In this document: piece after piece, positions 23,366 through 34,460 of the stretch
Layout of the letters: each line of letters opens with the position of its first letter
Position numbering within the stretch: the stretch's first letter is position 1
Assembly (NCBI RefSeq): GCF_027596085.1
Contig: NC_072454.1
Coordinates: 23,744,490 to 23,808,489 of the forward strand
Source of the DNA: Anoplopoma fimbria
Taxonomy: Eukaryota; Chordata; Actinopteri; Perciformes; Anoplopomatidae
Reading direction: 5' to 3'
Length of the DNA: 64,000 nucleotides
Notes under the pieces: model-generated
The model's database searches: none
The model's input: only the letters and a program-made list of their open reading frames with translations
What the model was told of the DNA's origin: nothing
Made by a program: the position numbers and the translations under genes

Positions 23366-25880
23366 TGGCTATTTTTTGGCAGGTGATTTGTGCATACACC
23401 CGAATTCAAGGTTCATTTAAAAAACTGATGAAACAAGATAACTCAAGAGAGGCTGAAAATGTGAATAATGCTTGAAAGAGAAGTAGAACGAAGGCAAACA
23501 GGGCAGATAGCAAGTAAAGAAAGAGCTACAGATGGACAGAAAGACGGATAGAATGGATTTATTTTCTCACCTCTGACATTCCTTACATTCTGCGTCCCTG
23601 CCCTGCAGTGGGAGCACCGGTGGGCCTTCATCTGCCCAACCAGGCGCCTGCTACATTTGTTTGTGTGTGGACGGGACAGGCAGAGGAGGAGGTCTTTAAA
23701 ATTCCCTGCATTCCACCCACAGAGCACAAGTGTCCAGGACCAGACATAAATCAGCTGTTTCAAGTGAGGAGGAGGGGCTCCTGCCTCGGAGCCACGCTAT
23801 CTTCGACCAGAATATATAGCGAGATGAGGTTGTAAAGCATGAGCTTACAACCCACAGGCAAACTTTGTTCAGTGCTGAACGATAGATGAGTCTTCTCTCT
23901 CACTCTAGTTACAATGAAGATGTGTTGACCCAGCAGCGCTTGAGCAACAGTCTGAAAGAGCAGGACAGCAGTCACCCACACATGCTGCTTCTTGAACTCA
24001 AACACCCCTCATCAGTGGCCTCCTTGCCCTGATTCTCTTTCCCTATGGGCCCTTCAGTGTAGTACATATAAACAGAATAGGAGTAGAATGGAAATTCCTA
24101 TTCAAATCAATTTAGCAGAATGGTCATAGGGGTGGCTTTTTTTGATGTGTACGTTTGCCATTCCAACTGATGTGGTTTCGTATAAACTAAACCGAAGTAC
24201 TGAAAGTCGTGGACCACTGAGGTGAGGTTTTTAAGTCATGATTAAAAAAAAAATTGAGCCGAACAGTCGGCTGGTGGCCAGTGGCAGTGGTCTAATAGCC
24301 CAACCACCTCACTACCTGCTGCTCAGGAGAACGTCAAGCTAGTTACCTAGTTAACTTGCTAGTCATACGTCTCCGGAGCTGCGTCTGCTCTTTTCCTGGC
24401 GAGCTGCAACCGCAAACAACGGACTTGTATGGTCACCATAAAATCTAACAACAATCACAAATTTCTTTTGTACTAGTCCAGTGTCATGACCGTAATGACT
24501 ATGGAAAACAGTTCAATGTCTGTTCTATAGGATTTTTCCTGACAGACACATGAAGGGTAAGTCATAGTGAGACCTTATGGAGACTTATGTCAGGCTTTCC
24601 CTAAAAGCCCACATACCACTGTGTCATGCTTGTCAAGAGAAAACACCTCTCTCCTAACACATCCAGAGTCGTATGTATGTAAGCCAATTTCATATGCAAA
24701 TAATTACCTGGGTTTGATTCAACTTCTGTCTTTTAGCTAACCAATGTGGCGGGCCTCCCCGACTTCCTCAAAGTCCTCAGAATGTCCGTAAACAACCAGC
24801 CGAGGCATCTGAAGCCGCCGTGAAACCAGATGTTAGAGGAGAAGAAAAGCCCGGTCATGGCAGATGCCATTGGAAAATCCCAGCATTAGTGCTAGAGTTT
24901 GCATATGCTAAGCTGAAGCATCCAACCCGGAGTATGAGTAATGAAAACCTTTGCCGTCAAGGTAATTGCTGTGCTTATACCTGCAATTGTATATCATTGA
25001 CTTGATGACAGCTTTTATTTTGACAGGCATGGACCCCAAGCAAACTCCTTTGGTTTACAAAAGATCTTGCGACCACTGCACTGTAGTGTGTTGTGTAATG
25101 TATTAGAAGTATTTCTGTTGAGATGCCAAGGCTCTAGGACAGAAAATATCAGGAAATACCAATGTTTTATGAAATCCAACACAAATACCCGACATATGTT
25201 ACATCCTGAACTCTGAGTTCAGCGCTCTACTTGAAATACAAAGTGATTTTGGTCAGTTGGATCTGTGCCCTCATTTCATAGACGTCTGTCCAATGCAAGT
25301 CACTGCATCTGTATTTAAATAGTGCAACTTGAAAAGCGTGGTTGCTACTGGCAGACGCAGGGTGTCTTGTCTTGTTTCTGGCTTTAGACTTCTCTGATTG
25401 CCTGAGGGCAGACCGGCAGATACCAGAGACGGAAAAGTAGAAATAGTCCTTGTGGTTCTTTTTTCTCATTACCACAGGGCCAAGATGGAAGTTTGACCTG
25501 AAGAGACCTTGGCTCTAACTGCCTCTGCCTTTCCATGTTACTGTAACACAACAAATATGCAGTACAGCGACACAATCAGCCAACTCATTGTGACACCCAC
25601 CGACTCACAAGCAGAACAATATTCCACTTGTCTTACTTAGCTCTCAGCTTAGCGTTGTGTTTTTCAGTTTGCGTGTTTCTCTCTTAAGATAAATTCACTC
25701 AAAAATGTATGTTCCTTTGTGTTTTGGTGAAGCCAAACTGGTGTTGCTGTAAACAGACTTCCAAATTGGTGTCGTGAGCCAAGAGAGGGAGGTTATATGG
25801 GTGTTGCCACTACCTGCTGCCTTGTAATTTCCCAAACCAGTTCCTTTCTTGACAAAAACAGAAAAAAGCCTAATTGCTAA
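23366..25880. other. Intergenic, nothing recognised
   Basis: ORFs here are below 110 codons and have no recognisable domain. The 24730-24970 stretch is more GC-rich and follows an acceptor-like 'tgtcttttag', but its frames close quickly, so it was not called as an exon. Confidence 0.4.
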
Positions 25881-25882
25881 AA

Positions 25883-25925
25883 ATAAACCAAGGCATCAAA
25901 TATTGACTTTGATGCCTTGGTTTAT
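25883..25925. repeat. Perfect 18-bp inverted repeat with 7-nt loop (hairpin)
   Basis: The left arm 'ataaaccaaggcatcaaa' (25883-25900) is exactly complementary to the right arm 'tttgatgccttggtttat' (25908-25925), with loop 'tattgac'. Pairing stops just outside the arms. The loop and stem are too short for a typical microRNA precursor. It could be a MITE core, a recent inverted duplication or a cruciform-forming site. Confidence 0.85.
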
Positions 25926-28780
25926 GATGATAGTGAAAACATGGGGGGGTTACACAACACACACTAAAATCTATCATGTTGAATATAAAGGATCAAGACC
26001 AAATGCACACAAAGGTGGTTTTCTCTAAACATTAGCCCTTACATTACAAGTTAATTATTGAAGAATATTATAAATGTTCCTGCAGCAGATCGCTGATCCG
26101 GGGGATCCTGCTCCTCCGTTTCCTGAGCTAAGGTGAAGCTGTCAGTTCACAGATGAATAAGCTTTGGCCCAGAGGCCACCGGTGCCAAAGAAAGCACAGC
26201 TCAGACCCAGCAAAACTTTCCACCCAACCTCCACAACAGAGCCGCATAATGTGCACACTGTCTTTTCTCACAGAGGTGTCGGTGAAGGAGCCCCTCATAG
26301 CCAGAGTTGTAGATGTGTCAGGCGGAGGAGAGGGGAAACTTTAATAAGATGTTTCCGAGTGTGCAGTAGGATAAAGCTCCTCTTGTCTTCACCTGTAAAT
26401 ATCCAACAGCACAAAATGACCCAAACACAGATACTTTTCCATCTAGACAACAGAAAGAAATATCTGAGGTATGAGAGCATATATTATTATATATTATTGT
26501 TAAATATTTCTCTAGCTTGCTGGAGAGATATTATTCATCGTCGATACACTGATAATCTGGGGCCCTAAGAAGTAGAAAGTTTCTTGGGAACATTTACTTT
26601 GGGATGCTGAGCGTGAAGCTTGGAATCAAGTGTTCTGCAGATCTGCTGATTTAGCAGCACTGGGCTGCAGCTCCCTTTTCAAAAGACAATAGCCGGAGAG
26701 AGCAGAGAGAATTTATTCCTAGGGGTGAATAAAAATGAGACTGAGCAGGGATTGATGCAGTGCAGATACGAGCAAGCTCACATGTAGTTTAAGTCTGGCA
26801 GGCAAATGGATACCTCAGGTTCACTGCACTGTTGACTGTTGTTTGGCTGACAGTAACCATAGCGAGTTGAGTTTGTATCCACGGCTCGTGAGGGCTGAGC
26901 TTAGAGGAGGGCAGAGAGAGGATGAGAGTTAAACAGAGCGGCGTCACCTCAGAGGCACCAAAATACCTCGGTGACAAAACCCAGGCCCAGTAAATCGTGA
27001 AGCCCATGCTATGTAGAGCAAAACAAGAGCTACTGTTGCTTAATACTGCACTTCATTCATCTGTAATTGGCATCATCATGTTGGGGTTATTTGCACTGGG
27101 CAGTAATCCACACAATACCTGGTCTTGTGAGAATATTCAAAAAGTGTTCCACTACAGCTATTAACTGTAATTTTAAAAGGTAATTACAATAATAAATGCT
27201 GATTATTTTTCATTTGTATGCTTTATAAATTGGTATAATTTGGAATTAAGCATCCAAAGCATACACATCTTTAGGGTACATGAGACTTGCCAAATTAGTG
27301 CTAAAGGTAATAAAAAGAAAGACCACATTAAAGCAATACTAGAAACTTTTGAAAATAAAATGACTTTGTCTGTAATGACCAGTAACTCTTGGTGACAAAT
27401 GTTAGCTTACTTTGTTAGCTAATTTGTTAGCAAACTTAACATATATTTATTATATTGTATTACATAAAGTTAACTTAGATATTGCTTTGTAAGAGACAGA
27501 TTTGAGCTTATTGACAGTTATCTGCCTGTGGTGTTGTAATAATAACATTTACCATTATTCTTTTTAACTTACTTTTATGGGAATAGTGGCAACTTTACTT
27601 TCCCTTTAAATCTAGTATTTCTTCTCGCCCTTATCTAGTACTAATAAGTAAAAATCCTTTTTATCAAATGTTATATGTGTTACACTGCTCAATTAAATAA
27701 ATGTGATACTAAACCATTTAAGCTCTCATTTAAAACAAAGGAATAAATGAAACTCGAGAATTTAACAAAAATATATATTTTCCCACAAACACACGGGTGA
27801 CTTTGTGTCATAACTGTGTGTTATTATGTTGAGTCATTGTCAGGTGGACAGATAAATACCGGATAATGCACATTTCTGTATTCGTGTCGGCATGCAGTCA
27901 GTGACATTCACTGTCCTCCTTTCAGCTTCATTAAAAAAACTGCAAGGGTGCTCTGTGACATTGGGCTTAGCAAAAAGTCTGTGCTTGCCATTTTAATCGG
28001 CTTAATTTACGACAACCCCCGCACTACAAACAATTCCTGAATTATTCATATTTATTCATATTTATTCCAGCCTGGGAAGAATGGGACTGTGACTGAGCCA
28101 AATAGGATGGTGCAGTAATGTATGCTCTCTCTATCTGAACTCTCCTTCTAAGGCAGCATGAAGGAATGAAACCAAAGGCAGTGATCATGTGAGTCTTTCT
28201 AACATCACCCTTGTCTATATTTTGTCTCTTTTCAAATGGCATGCCCCCAGCAGGGCAGCAACTGCCCCTTTGGGTCCTCTCCTTTGGCCAGCAACCTATA
28301 TTCAACCAGAGGAGGTATTTATATATTTGCTCTTTGCTGCATTTCCTGCCGACAACCCTCTGAGAATTCCTCCAATGCCATGCAGAGGGAAGGGTGTGAG
28401 AGGGTAAAGGGCTTAGGGCGTATCTCCCCTTATAGATGAGGGTGACATCACTTACCATCTTTCCGTCTAGCAGGTCAACAACATCTCTGTCACTGTGATG
28501 ACATGACTGGACTCAGTCACCTTCTGGAATCAGATAATGAGGTCAGGTCACTGAGTTGACCTGGGAGTGGCGTTTATTGGCGATCACATGCCACTCCTAG
28601 GAATAGTTTATTTAATTTAAAAATGAAATGAAAAATGTTTCTATCACCCGTCATTTTCATTGTAACTATCTGTTATATACATTTTTTTATATATTGTATT
28701 TGTAAAGTAATTATACTCTGTTAATATTATTTAAATGTACCATGAAAAGTTATATATATAGTTATTATAATCTTAATTGT
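25926..28780. other. Intergenic, nothing recognised
   Basis: Contains frames up to 138 codons (for example 28042-28458 minus), none with a known domain or clear splice structure. Very AT-rich between 27150 and 27800. Confidence 0.4.
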
Positions 28781-28781
28781 C

Positions 28782-29004
28782 AGAATCAGAATCAGCTTCA
28801 TTGGCCATGTATGCGTAAGCATACAAGGAATTTGACTCCGGTTCCTTTCGCTAACTAATACAAAGAAACAGACAAATAAACAAAAAAAAATACAAGGAGA
28901 TCCTAGAGGAACAAAGGATAAACATTTAACTATTATGTACAACATGAAAAATAAAATTGCAAAAGTATATACATGAATACAAAAACACAAAAAACGACAA
29001 TGAA
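28782..29004 (-). repeat. Dispersed retroelement-like repeat, copy 1 (pair with 54150-54392)
   Basis: Begins 'cagaatcagaatcagcttca' then 'ttggccatgtatgcg', 'gcatacaaggaatttgactc' and 'aacatttaactattatgtac'. The copy at 54150 reads almost the same over more than 200 bp. The (GAATCA)n at the left end looks like a reversed 3' simple tail, suggesting a minus-strand non-LTR or SINE-type insertion. The family is common in teleosts but I do not assign a name. Confidence 0.65.
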
Positions 29005-29085
29005 TTGTGAAGGAATAGTTCTACATTTTCGCACATACGTTAGCCTATGTCGAACCCATTGCAGCCCAGTATCATGGCAGGTCGT

Positions 29086-29110
29086 AAAAAAAAAAAAAAA
29101 AAAAAAAAAA
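29086..29110. repeat. Poly(A) tract, 25 nt
   Basis: Uninterrupted A run. It may be a retroposition tail, but no recognisable transcript copy precedes it. Confidence 0.9.
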
Positions 29111-30120
29111 GTCACAAAATGAAAAGTAGTGGTTTTGTGAACATGGATTGAAATGTTCAGTTTTTTTTATGTTGCATAGGACAAAAACAGTGGCAATTGA
29201 AAGTCATTTAGGATACTTTTTTCGTGGTGGCCAGACAAATTAAATGTTAACTGTTCGTATCGTAAAGTTGTCCTGAAAAAAAAACCGTTACGTTACATGC
29301 ATAGTGTCTTTCACAATAAGCTTCCATTTTCACAGGAAGTTAGTTTTAGGCAACAAAACCACTTAGTTATGTGGTAAAATATGTGGTTTACTGACAGTCT
29401 CATTACACTACTGAGTGACTACTGAGTGACTAACATGACTCACTTTACTTACGTGACTAGCGACACTAACAACTCATGTGACTAACGACTGAGGTGACAA
29501 AATGTCAATGTTTACTTTTAGTTTTGCAGAGGACACTAAAGCCAGTCTCCTGAATTAAAGTCTTGTGTTTGTTTGACCATCCACCACACTTCCTGCTAGC
29601 ATGGTAGTCACCCCCACTGCTAGCATGGAAGTCACACCATTGAAATTGTGTAAATGAGCTACTTTTGCAGTGTTGGTTATTTATAGCAGCTTGTAAAAAA
29701 GAGAGGCCAAAAACAAACTAACTGTGTATAGTTATTTTTGCAAAGTGAGACATTTTTGATATCTCTTACTCAGAATGACAACTGGGAGGTTGACATGAAA
29801 AAAAAATTCTGACTTGTTGTTAGGCTAGTAATAATGACGGTCTAAATGATATGTCATGATGGGGCATAAGTACAGAGCTAGAGCTGTGACATGGTTAGCT
29901 TAGCCTAGCATAAAAACAGCTAGTTCCCTAAACAGTAAAAAACAAAAAGGATATATAAAAACTAAAATGTTTGGTATAAGGAGAACACACAAATACTATT
30001 ACTTAACAAAAAACTGCTTATATCCGTCTACCCAGTACTTCTGTGAAACTTCTCAAGCTATAATAGGGTAATACCAAACCCCAGGATGGGACCTTGCTAA
30101 TTGTTTGCCAAGACACAGAA
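29111..30120. other. Intergenic with weak repeat resemblance
   Basis: Phrases such as 'gacatggttagcttagccta' (about 29888) resemble the repeat family described at 57515-57960. A run of near-repeated 'actgagtgact' and 'gtgactaac' blocks occurs at 29410-29500. No gene was recognised. Confidence 0.35.
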
Positions 30121-30370
30121 GCACATAAGTCCTCCTTAAACGTGTGAGATTGAAAGATAGGCACCACTCTCATGTTTGGACCCTAAATATGTAGCCAATG
30201 TAAGCAGCCGGTTACCTTATTTTAACATAAAGACAGGAAACTGGAAAAGCTAGCCTGGCTAACTGACTGCTTGCTACAGCTTCACATTTGCCTGATTGAT
30301 GGTGTGGTATCAATCGTCTCATCAAACTCTTGGAAAGAAACAGAATAAGCGTTTGTTCCAAAAATGTTGA
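30121..30370. repeat. Inverted remnants of a dispersed teleost repeat (family of 57515-57960)
   Basis: The forward part at 30140-30265 has 'caccactctcatg', 'aagcagccggtta', 'cataaagacaggaaactgg' and 'agctagcctggct'. The part at 30298-30365 carries the family's head in reverse complement ('tggtatcaatcgtctcatc', 'gaataagcgtttgttcc'). The two pieces face one another, so either two insertions or an inversion is needed. Confidence 0.5.
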
Positions 30371-32832
30371 ATAATTGTTTCAAAAGCTACATCCTTCAGC
30401 TGCTCCACTGACAATGAACAGGACACTGAGTTGATTCATGGCCTGTTACACCTGATGAGCATTATTAAGTACTTTTTACTCACAGAAGGCCTTTGTAATG
30501 CCTTCAACTCTCAAAAAACTAAATCTTCCCACATTGCTAGAAAATTACCTTGGCTCTAGAAAGTTAGCCTCCTGTTTATTTTCAGTGGAGTCGCCTCTGG
30601 TCTCTTGATAACATGCAGAATTCCAGACTGTCTTATATCTACAAGAAGTGGATGACTCATGACTGAACTGTCCAAGACCATCCAGCAGTGCGGGCCATTT
30701 ATTCATATGTGTATTTTTCAAGTATATAATGTGAGTTCTACCTGCATTGAATTACACAGCTAAAGAAAGTAGAGAGTATGAAAGCGCAGAGGGTTCAGGT
30801 CAGAGGACTACATTCCTGTTGTTATAGCCTACAGCCTTCAGGATTCTGCCTTTTAAGGTAAGCCCCCACTCTGTTTCTCCCTATCCCCATGCAAGCTTGA
30901 TCCCTCCGTCTCCCTCCAGGGCTCGCTGGGTGCCCCAGAGTCTCCTTTTATAAGTTGTCACCAGCCAAGTCATACGATCACATCTGCAGGAAATTTCCGA
31001 GCAGGTTCCTTTTCCTACGACCGTAAAAAGAAGCAGCAGCTGGTGGCCATTCATTTTACACTTTGTTTGGAGGGGCTCTTACACTTCAGGTTTGCACAGC
31101 TGAATTATGGCCATGCAGTAAAAGGGCAGATAGAATGAGAGAGTTAAACCCCGGAGCTCCGAGCTTCCAATTTTAGACGAGGAAGAGTTGTGAATTGGCT
31201 TCGATGATACTCTCGTAGTGCTGTGACCTCTGTCCTGCTCTCAAGGGCTGCATTGTGCTTCCACCTGAAACACGCCGAGCCACGTCTGTGAAATTCATCT
31301 CATTTCCATCCGACACCGTGGGGAGTAAAGCAATATAACAGCTTATGCTTCAACCTCTTTCCCTGGGTTGTCAATCATCTGTGAGGATGGAGGAGCCCTG
31401 GCTCCCTTCATAAACCTGCATCAATATTAAGAATGTCTTGGACAGAGTCCTGGTACGCGTCAGAATCAGCGTTAAATGGCTACCAAGAGTTTTAACATTA
31501 AACAATACAATAGGAGCCAATGTCTGGATTTGGACACCACGGAGGATGACTCAATAACTCAAAGCAGAATATCATATTGTCTTAACATATTTCCCTGTAA
31601 AATTACAGCTTTAAATCCCCCTAGGCCTATGGTTCAAGTGATCAATGCTTCACCGAGCGGACAGACGGATAACAGTAAATCAAGTGAGCTCTCCACATGC
31701 AAGTTGAGCCATAAACACTATGTAGAATATTGTTTTTCAATGTTCACTTTCCCAGTTTCCTTTGCTGATGGCATGACCTGTTCAACCCTGTTGCCCGACA
31801 AACTCATCGTTCCCACACTCCTAAAGAACTCTTACATAACTGACCTCTCCCAGGGGTCACAGGTCACAGGGTTGTTGTTGGAGGGGACAAATACCAGCAA
31901 CCAAGTCTCCCAGATGTAAAGTTATTTTTTTTTCAGTGAGTCTGAACAACATGGCATCTTGTGAGGGATATCCCAAACCAAAGACAAATCACAGAGGTCA
32001 GAGTTATTGTCCTCTAAAGACCTGAGTGCTCTCAGCCTCCGGGAGCTGCCCTGCTGAAAGTTTTTGAAATATGACATATTGATGGATTATGGATGGTTAG
32101 TCAGATAAGAAGCCCACACGCAGGAGCAGGGATAAATTACTGCCAATACCAGACACTGTAGTTACTCCCACTATTAGTATGTCTCAGTGATGGCAAAGTT
32201 AGACACGCATGGATACAAGAAACTTTCAGGATAAACACAGAGAAGCTGGTCAGGCCACCGTCCAAATGTGATGCAAAATTTAACCGGTTAAATGTTGTCG
32301 GGAAAGTGAAACTGATCTCTGTATCTCACATATTTCTACTTCTCAAAATGCTGGATTATACAATATACTGGAGTTGATTGTGAGTATTTGGAGCCTGATT
32401 CATTGTGGGAAATATCAGCTTTATTATCTGTTACTCTGCGTAACACAGGGTTAGCATTAAAAGCCCTTTAAAGATACTGAACGCCTTCTTTTTTTTAATC
32501 AGCTACCTACTATGTGTAATGTGATTTGATATGAACATAGCATTCGACAAAGTCGGAATAGTTTTGGGCATTTTCCATGATTACTTTTTTTATACTGTCA
32601 ATAAAAACTGATCAAACTACCCCCAAACAATCTTGATAAAGCAGATACGTGTTTGTTTGTTTATTTGGATAAAATATAATCCAAGAATGTTTTTGTTTTG
32701 TTTTCAAGTCTAATTTTCACTTCTTTAGTTATGAATATGTCCTATTGTAGGAAAAAAACATAATAACAAATCAGTAGCTTTAAGAATACTTTGTGAGACA
32801 GATTGTTGTCCAAAGGTGAGTAGAGCTATTAA

Positions 32833-32834
<2 letters not shown>
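30371..32834. other. Intergenic; unrecognised 147-codon frame at 31476-31919
   Basis: The frame at 31476-31919 (+) is the longest anonymous ORF here. Its translation has no signal peptide, transmembrane run or domain that I recognise, and its composition is like the surrounding noncoding DNA, so it is probably chance. 30800-31340 is less AT-rich and could hold regulatory sequence, but nothing specific is supported. Confidence 0.35.

Positions 32835-32835
<1 letters not shown>

Positions 32836-32906
<71 letters not shown>
32836..32906. repeat. (TA)n microsatellite, about 35 units
   Basis: Uninterrupted TA dinucleotide run. Self-complementary and probably length-variable. Confidence 0.95.
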
Positions 32907-32912
<6 letters not shown>

Positions 32913-33470
32913 TGTTTTGCACATTAATAAAACTAGTTTAAGATGTAACTTAAAAAGTTCAATTACGATTGGGACCTTTGTTGCTCAGCATAAATTTTAA
33001 TTACTAATGGAACACATCCATTTACCCCCACTGTAAATTAGTACAATCATTAAGAAAGATGAATTGAAGCATTACTTTGACATACTGTCACTTAGGCTGC
33101 TAAATAGAAGGAATAATAATAATAATTCCCACACTGGGGAAAGCTAAATAAAATCACCCTTAAAATAATTGTTCAACATTCTTTTGTTTCTACTGTAAAA
33201 CATTTACTTGATTGATTTATTTAACAGTTTTTTCCCCCTTTCTTTTTTCCTTTTCTGTGTCATTGAATTGTTGGCTATACACTTTTATGGAAAGTTACAT
33301 TTAATTAGAATATAATACAAGTTTCAATATTTATCTTTCTCTTGCAAGAATTTGCCAGCTACAATCTAGGAAACACAAAATAATTAGGCTAATTCTGAAA
33401 AAAAGATCCCAAAGCATCACAGTGGTCACAATAATATCAGTATCAGACACCGGTGAGCAGCACCCTCTGC
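32907..33470. other. Intergenic, nothing recognised
   Basis: AT-rich DNA without recognised repeats or coding signal. Confidence 0.4.
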
Positions 33471-34460
33471 TGTTCTAATAGTTAGTGACTCTCCAGCCCA
33501 TGATCATTAAAGCACAGCCGCATTTAGCCAGAGCTTTAACATTCGTAGCTTTAACTTGATTAAGAGGGTTTTTTTTTTCATTGTTGGCACAAAGCCAATC
33601 TCGAGACCACCCGTGTTTGCCCAAGCACTTGATCAGAACATTCCTCACTTATGAATGTCAAACACGATTAGGGCCCAATGTGTCCTCAGTTTAATGTAAT
33701 CTGATTAGTATAGAGAGATGAATCCGTGGTGACAGCTTTTCCGTCTATTGTATTCAGGGATCTATTTTGTATACGGGTCGTTATAAACTATTGTGACTGA
33801 TGAAAGGACGTGTTACAGCAATCAAAGCTTGAGGATGAAAAAAAAGATCAACATTTTTGTGCTTTAACCTCAGAAATCAGAGGATTTTAAGTTGATCACG
33901 GCACCTCTGGGATTGTCCGACTTCCATCCCTCATAGCAGGGTCGGGTCAAAGGGTCGACTCCAGAGCTAAGCACGGGCTGAACTGTTTGGGTGGTGAGGT
34001 GGCTGATGAAACAGGAAGATAGAACTGAACTGCATCACATGGTGTAAAGACTATCACATGAGGATGATATCATTATGACTTTTATAATACTCAGGAAAGT
34101 CCCATATGCGATATCTCAGTGCGGGCCGGAATCTTTTTCAATCAAGGGTTACTCAACGGCTCTTTTACAATTAACATGTTTTACTAATGAGATTATCTGC
34201 GTTTGCACTTCCCTCCGAGGGCAGGGTGGGGAGGAATGAAAATGACTCAACAATTTTTTTTGTGGTCTGGCCTGATCCCAAGTCCCTTTGCATGCAACCT
34301 GCTAATTCGTCCGGCTGGCTAACGACCCGCTTGCGTGCCAGTCGATCATTAGCGCCCCGTCAGAAACGGTCACCGAACATGTCACATGTACCTGCCGGTC
34401 GCTCAACCCGGGGCCGACTACCATGAGCAGAGACGGCCATGACCCACTCCACTGGAAAAG
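33471..34460. promoter_or_regulatory. Candidate conserved noncoding/enhancer block
   Basis: Two sub-blocks (about 33480-33850 and 34100-34450) are free of recognised repeats. They have many TAAT/ATTA and TGATTAAG-like homeodomain cores, and the second is locally CpG-rich ('gaccgcttgcgtgccag'-like text at 34325-34400). Frames there (34187-34426) lack domains. This is composition only; cross-species conservation was not tested. Confidence 0.2.

Noticed and set aside
25883..25925. Calling the perfect hairpin a microRNA gene
   Set aside because: The 18-bp stem and 7-nt loop are too small, and pairing does not extend as a miRNA precursor requires.
31476..31919. 147-codon plus-strand ORF, one of the longest anonymous frames
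   Set aside because: No domain, signal or splice support; composition like its noncoding surroundings; length attainable by chance in 64 kb.
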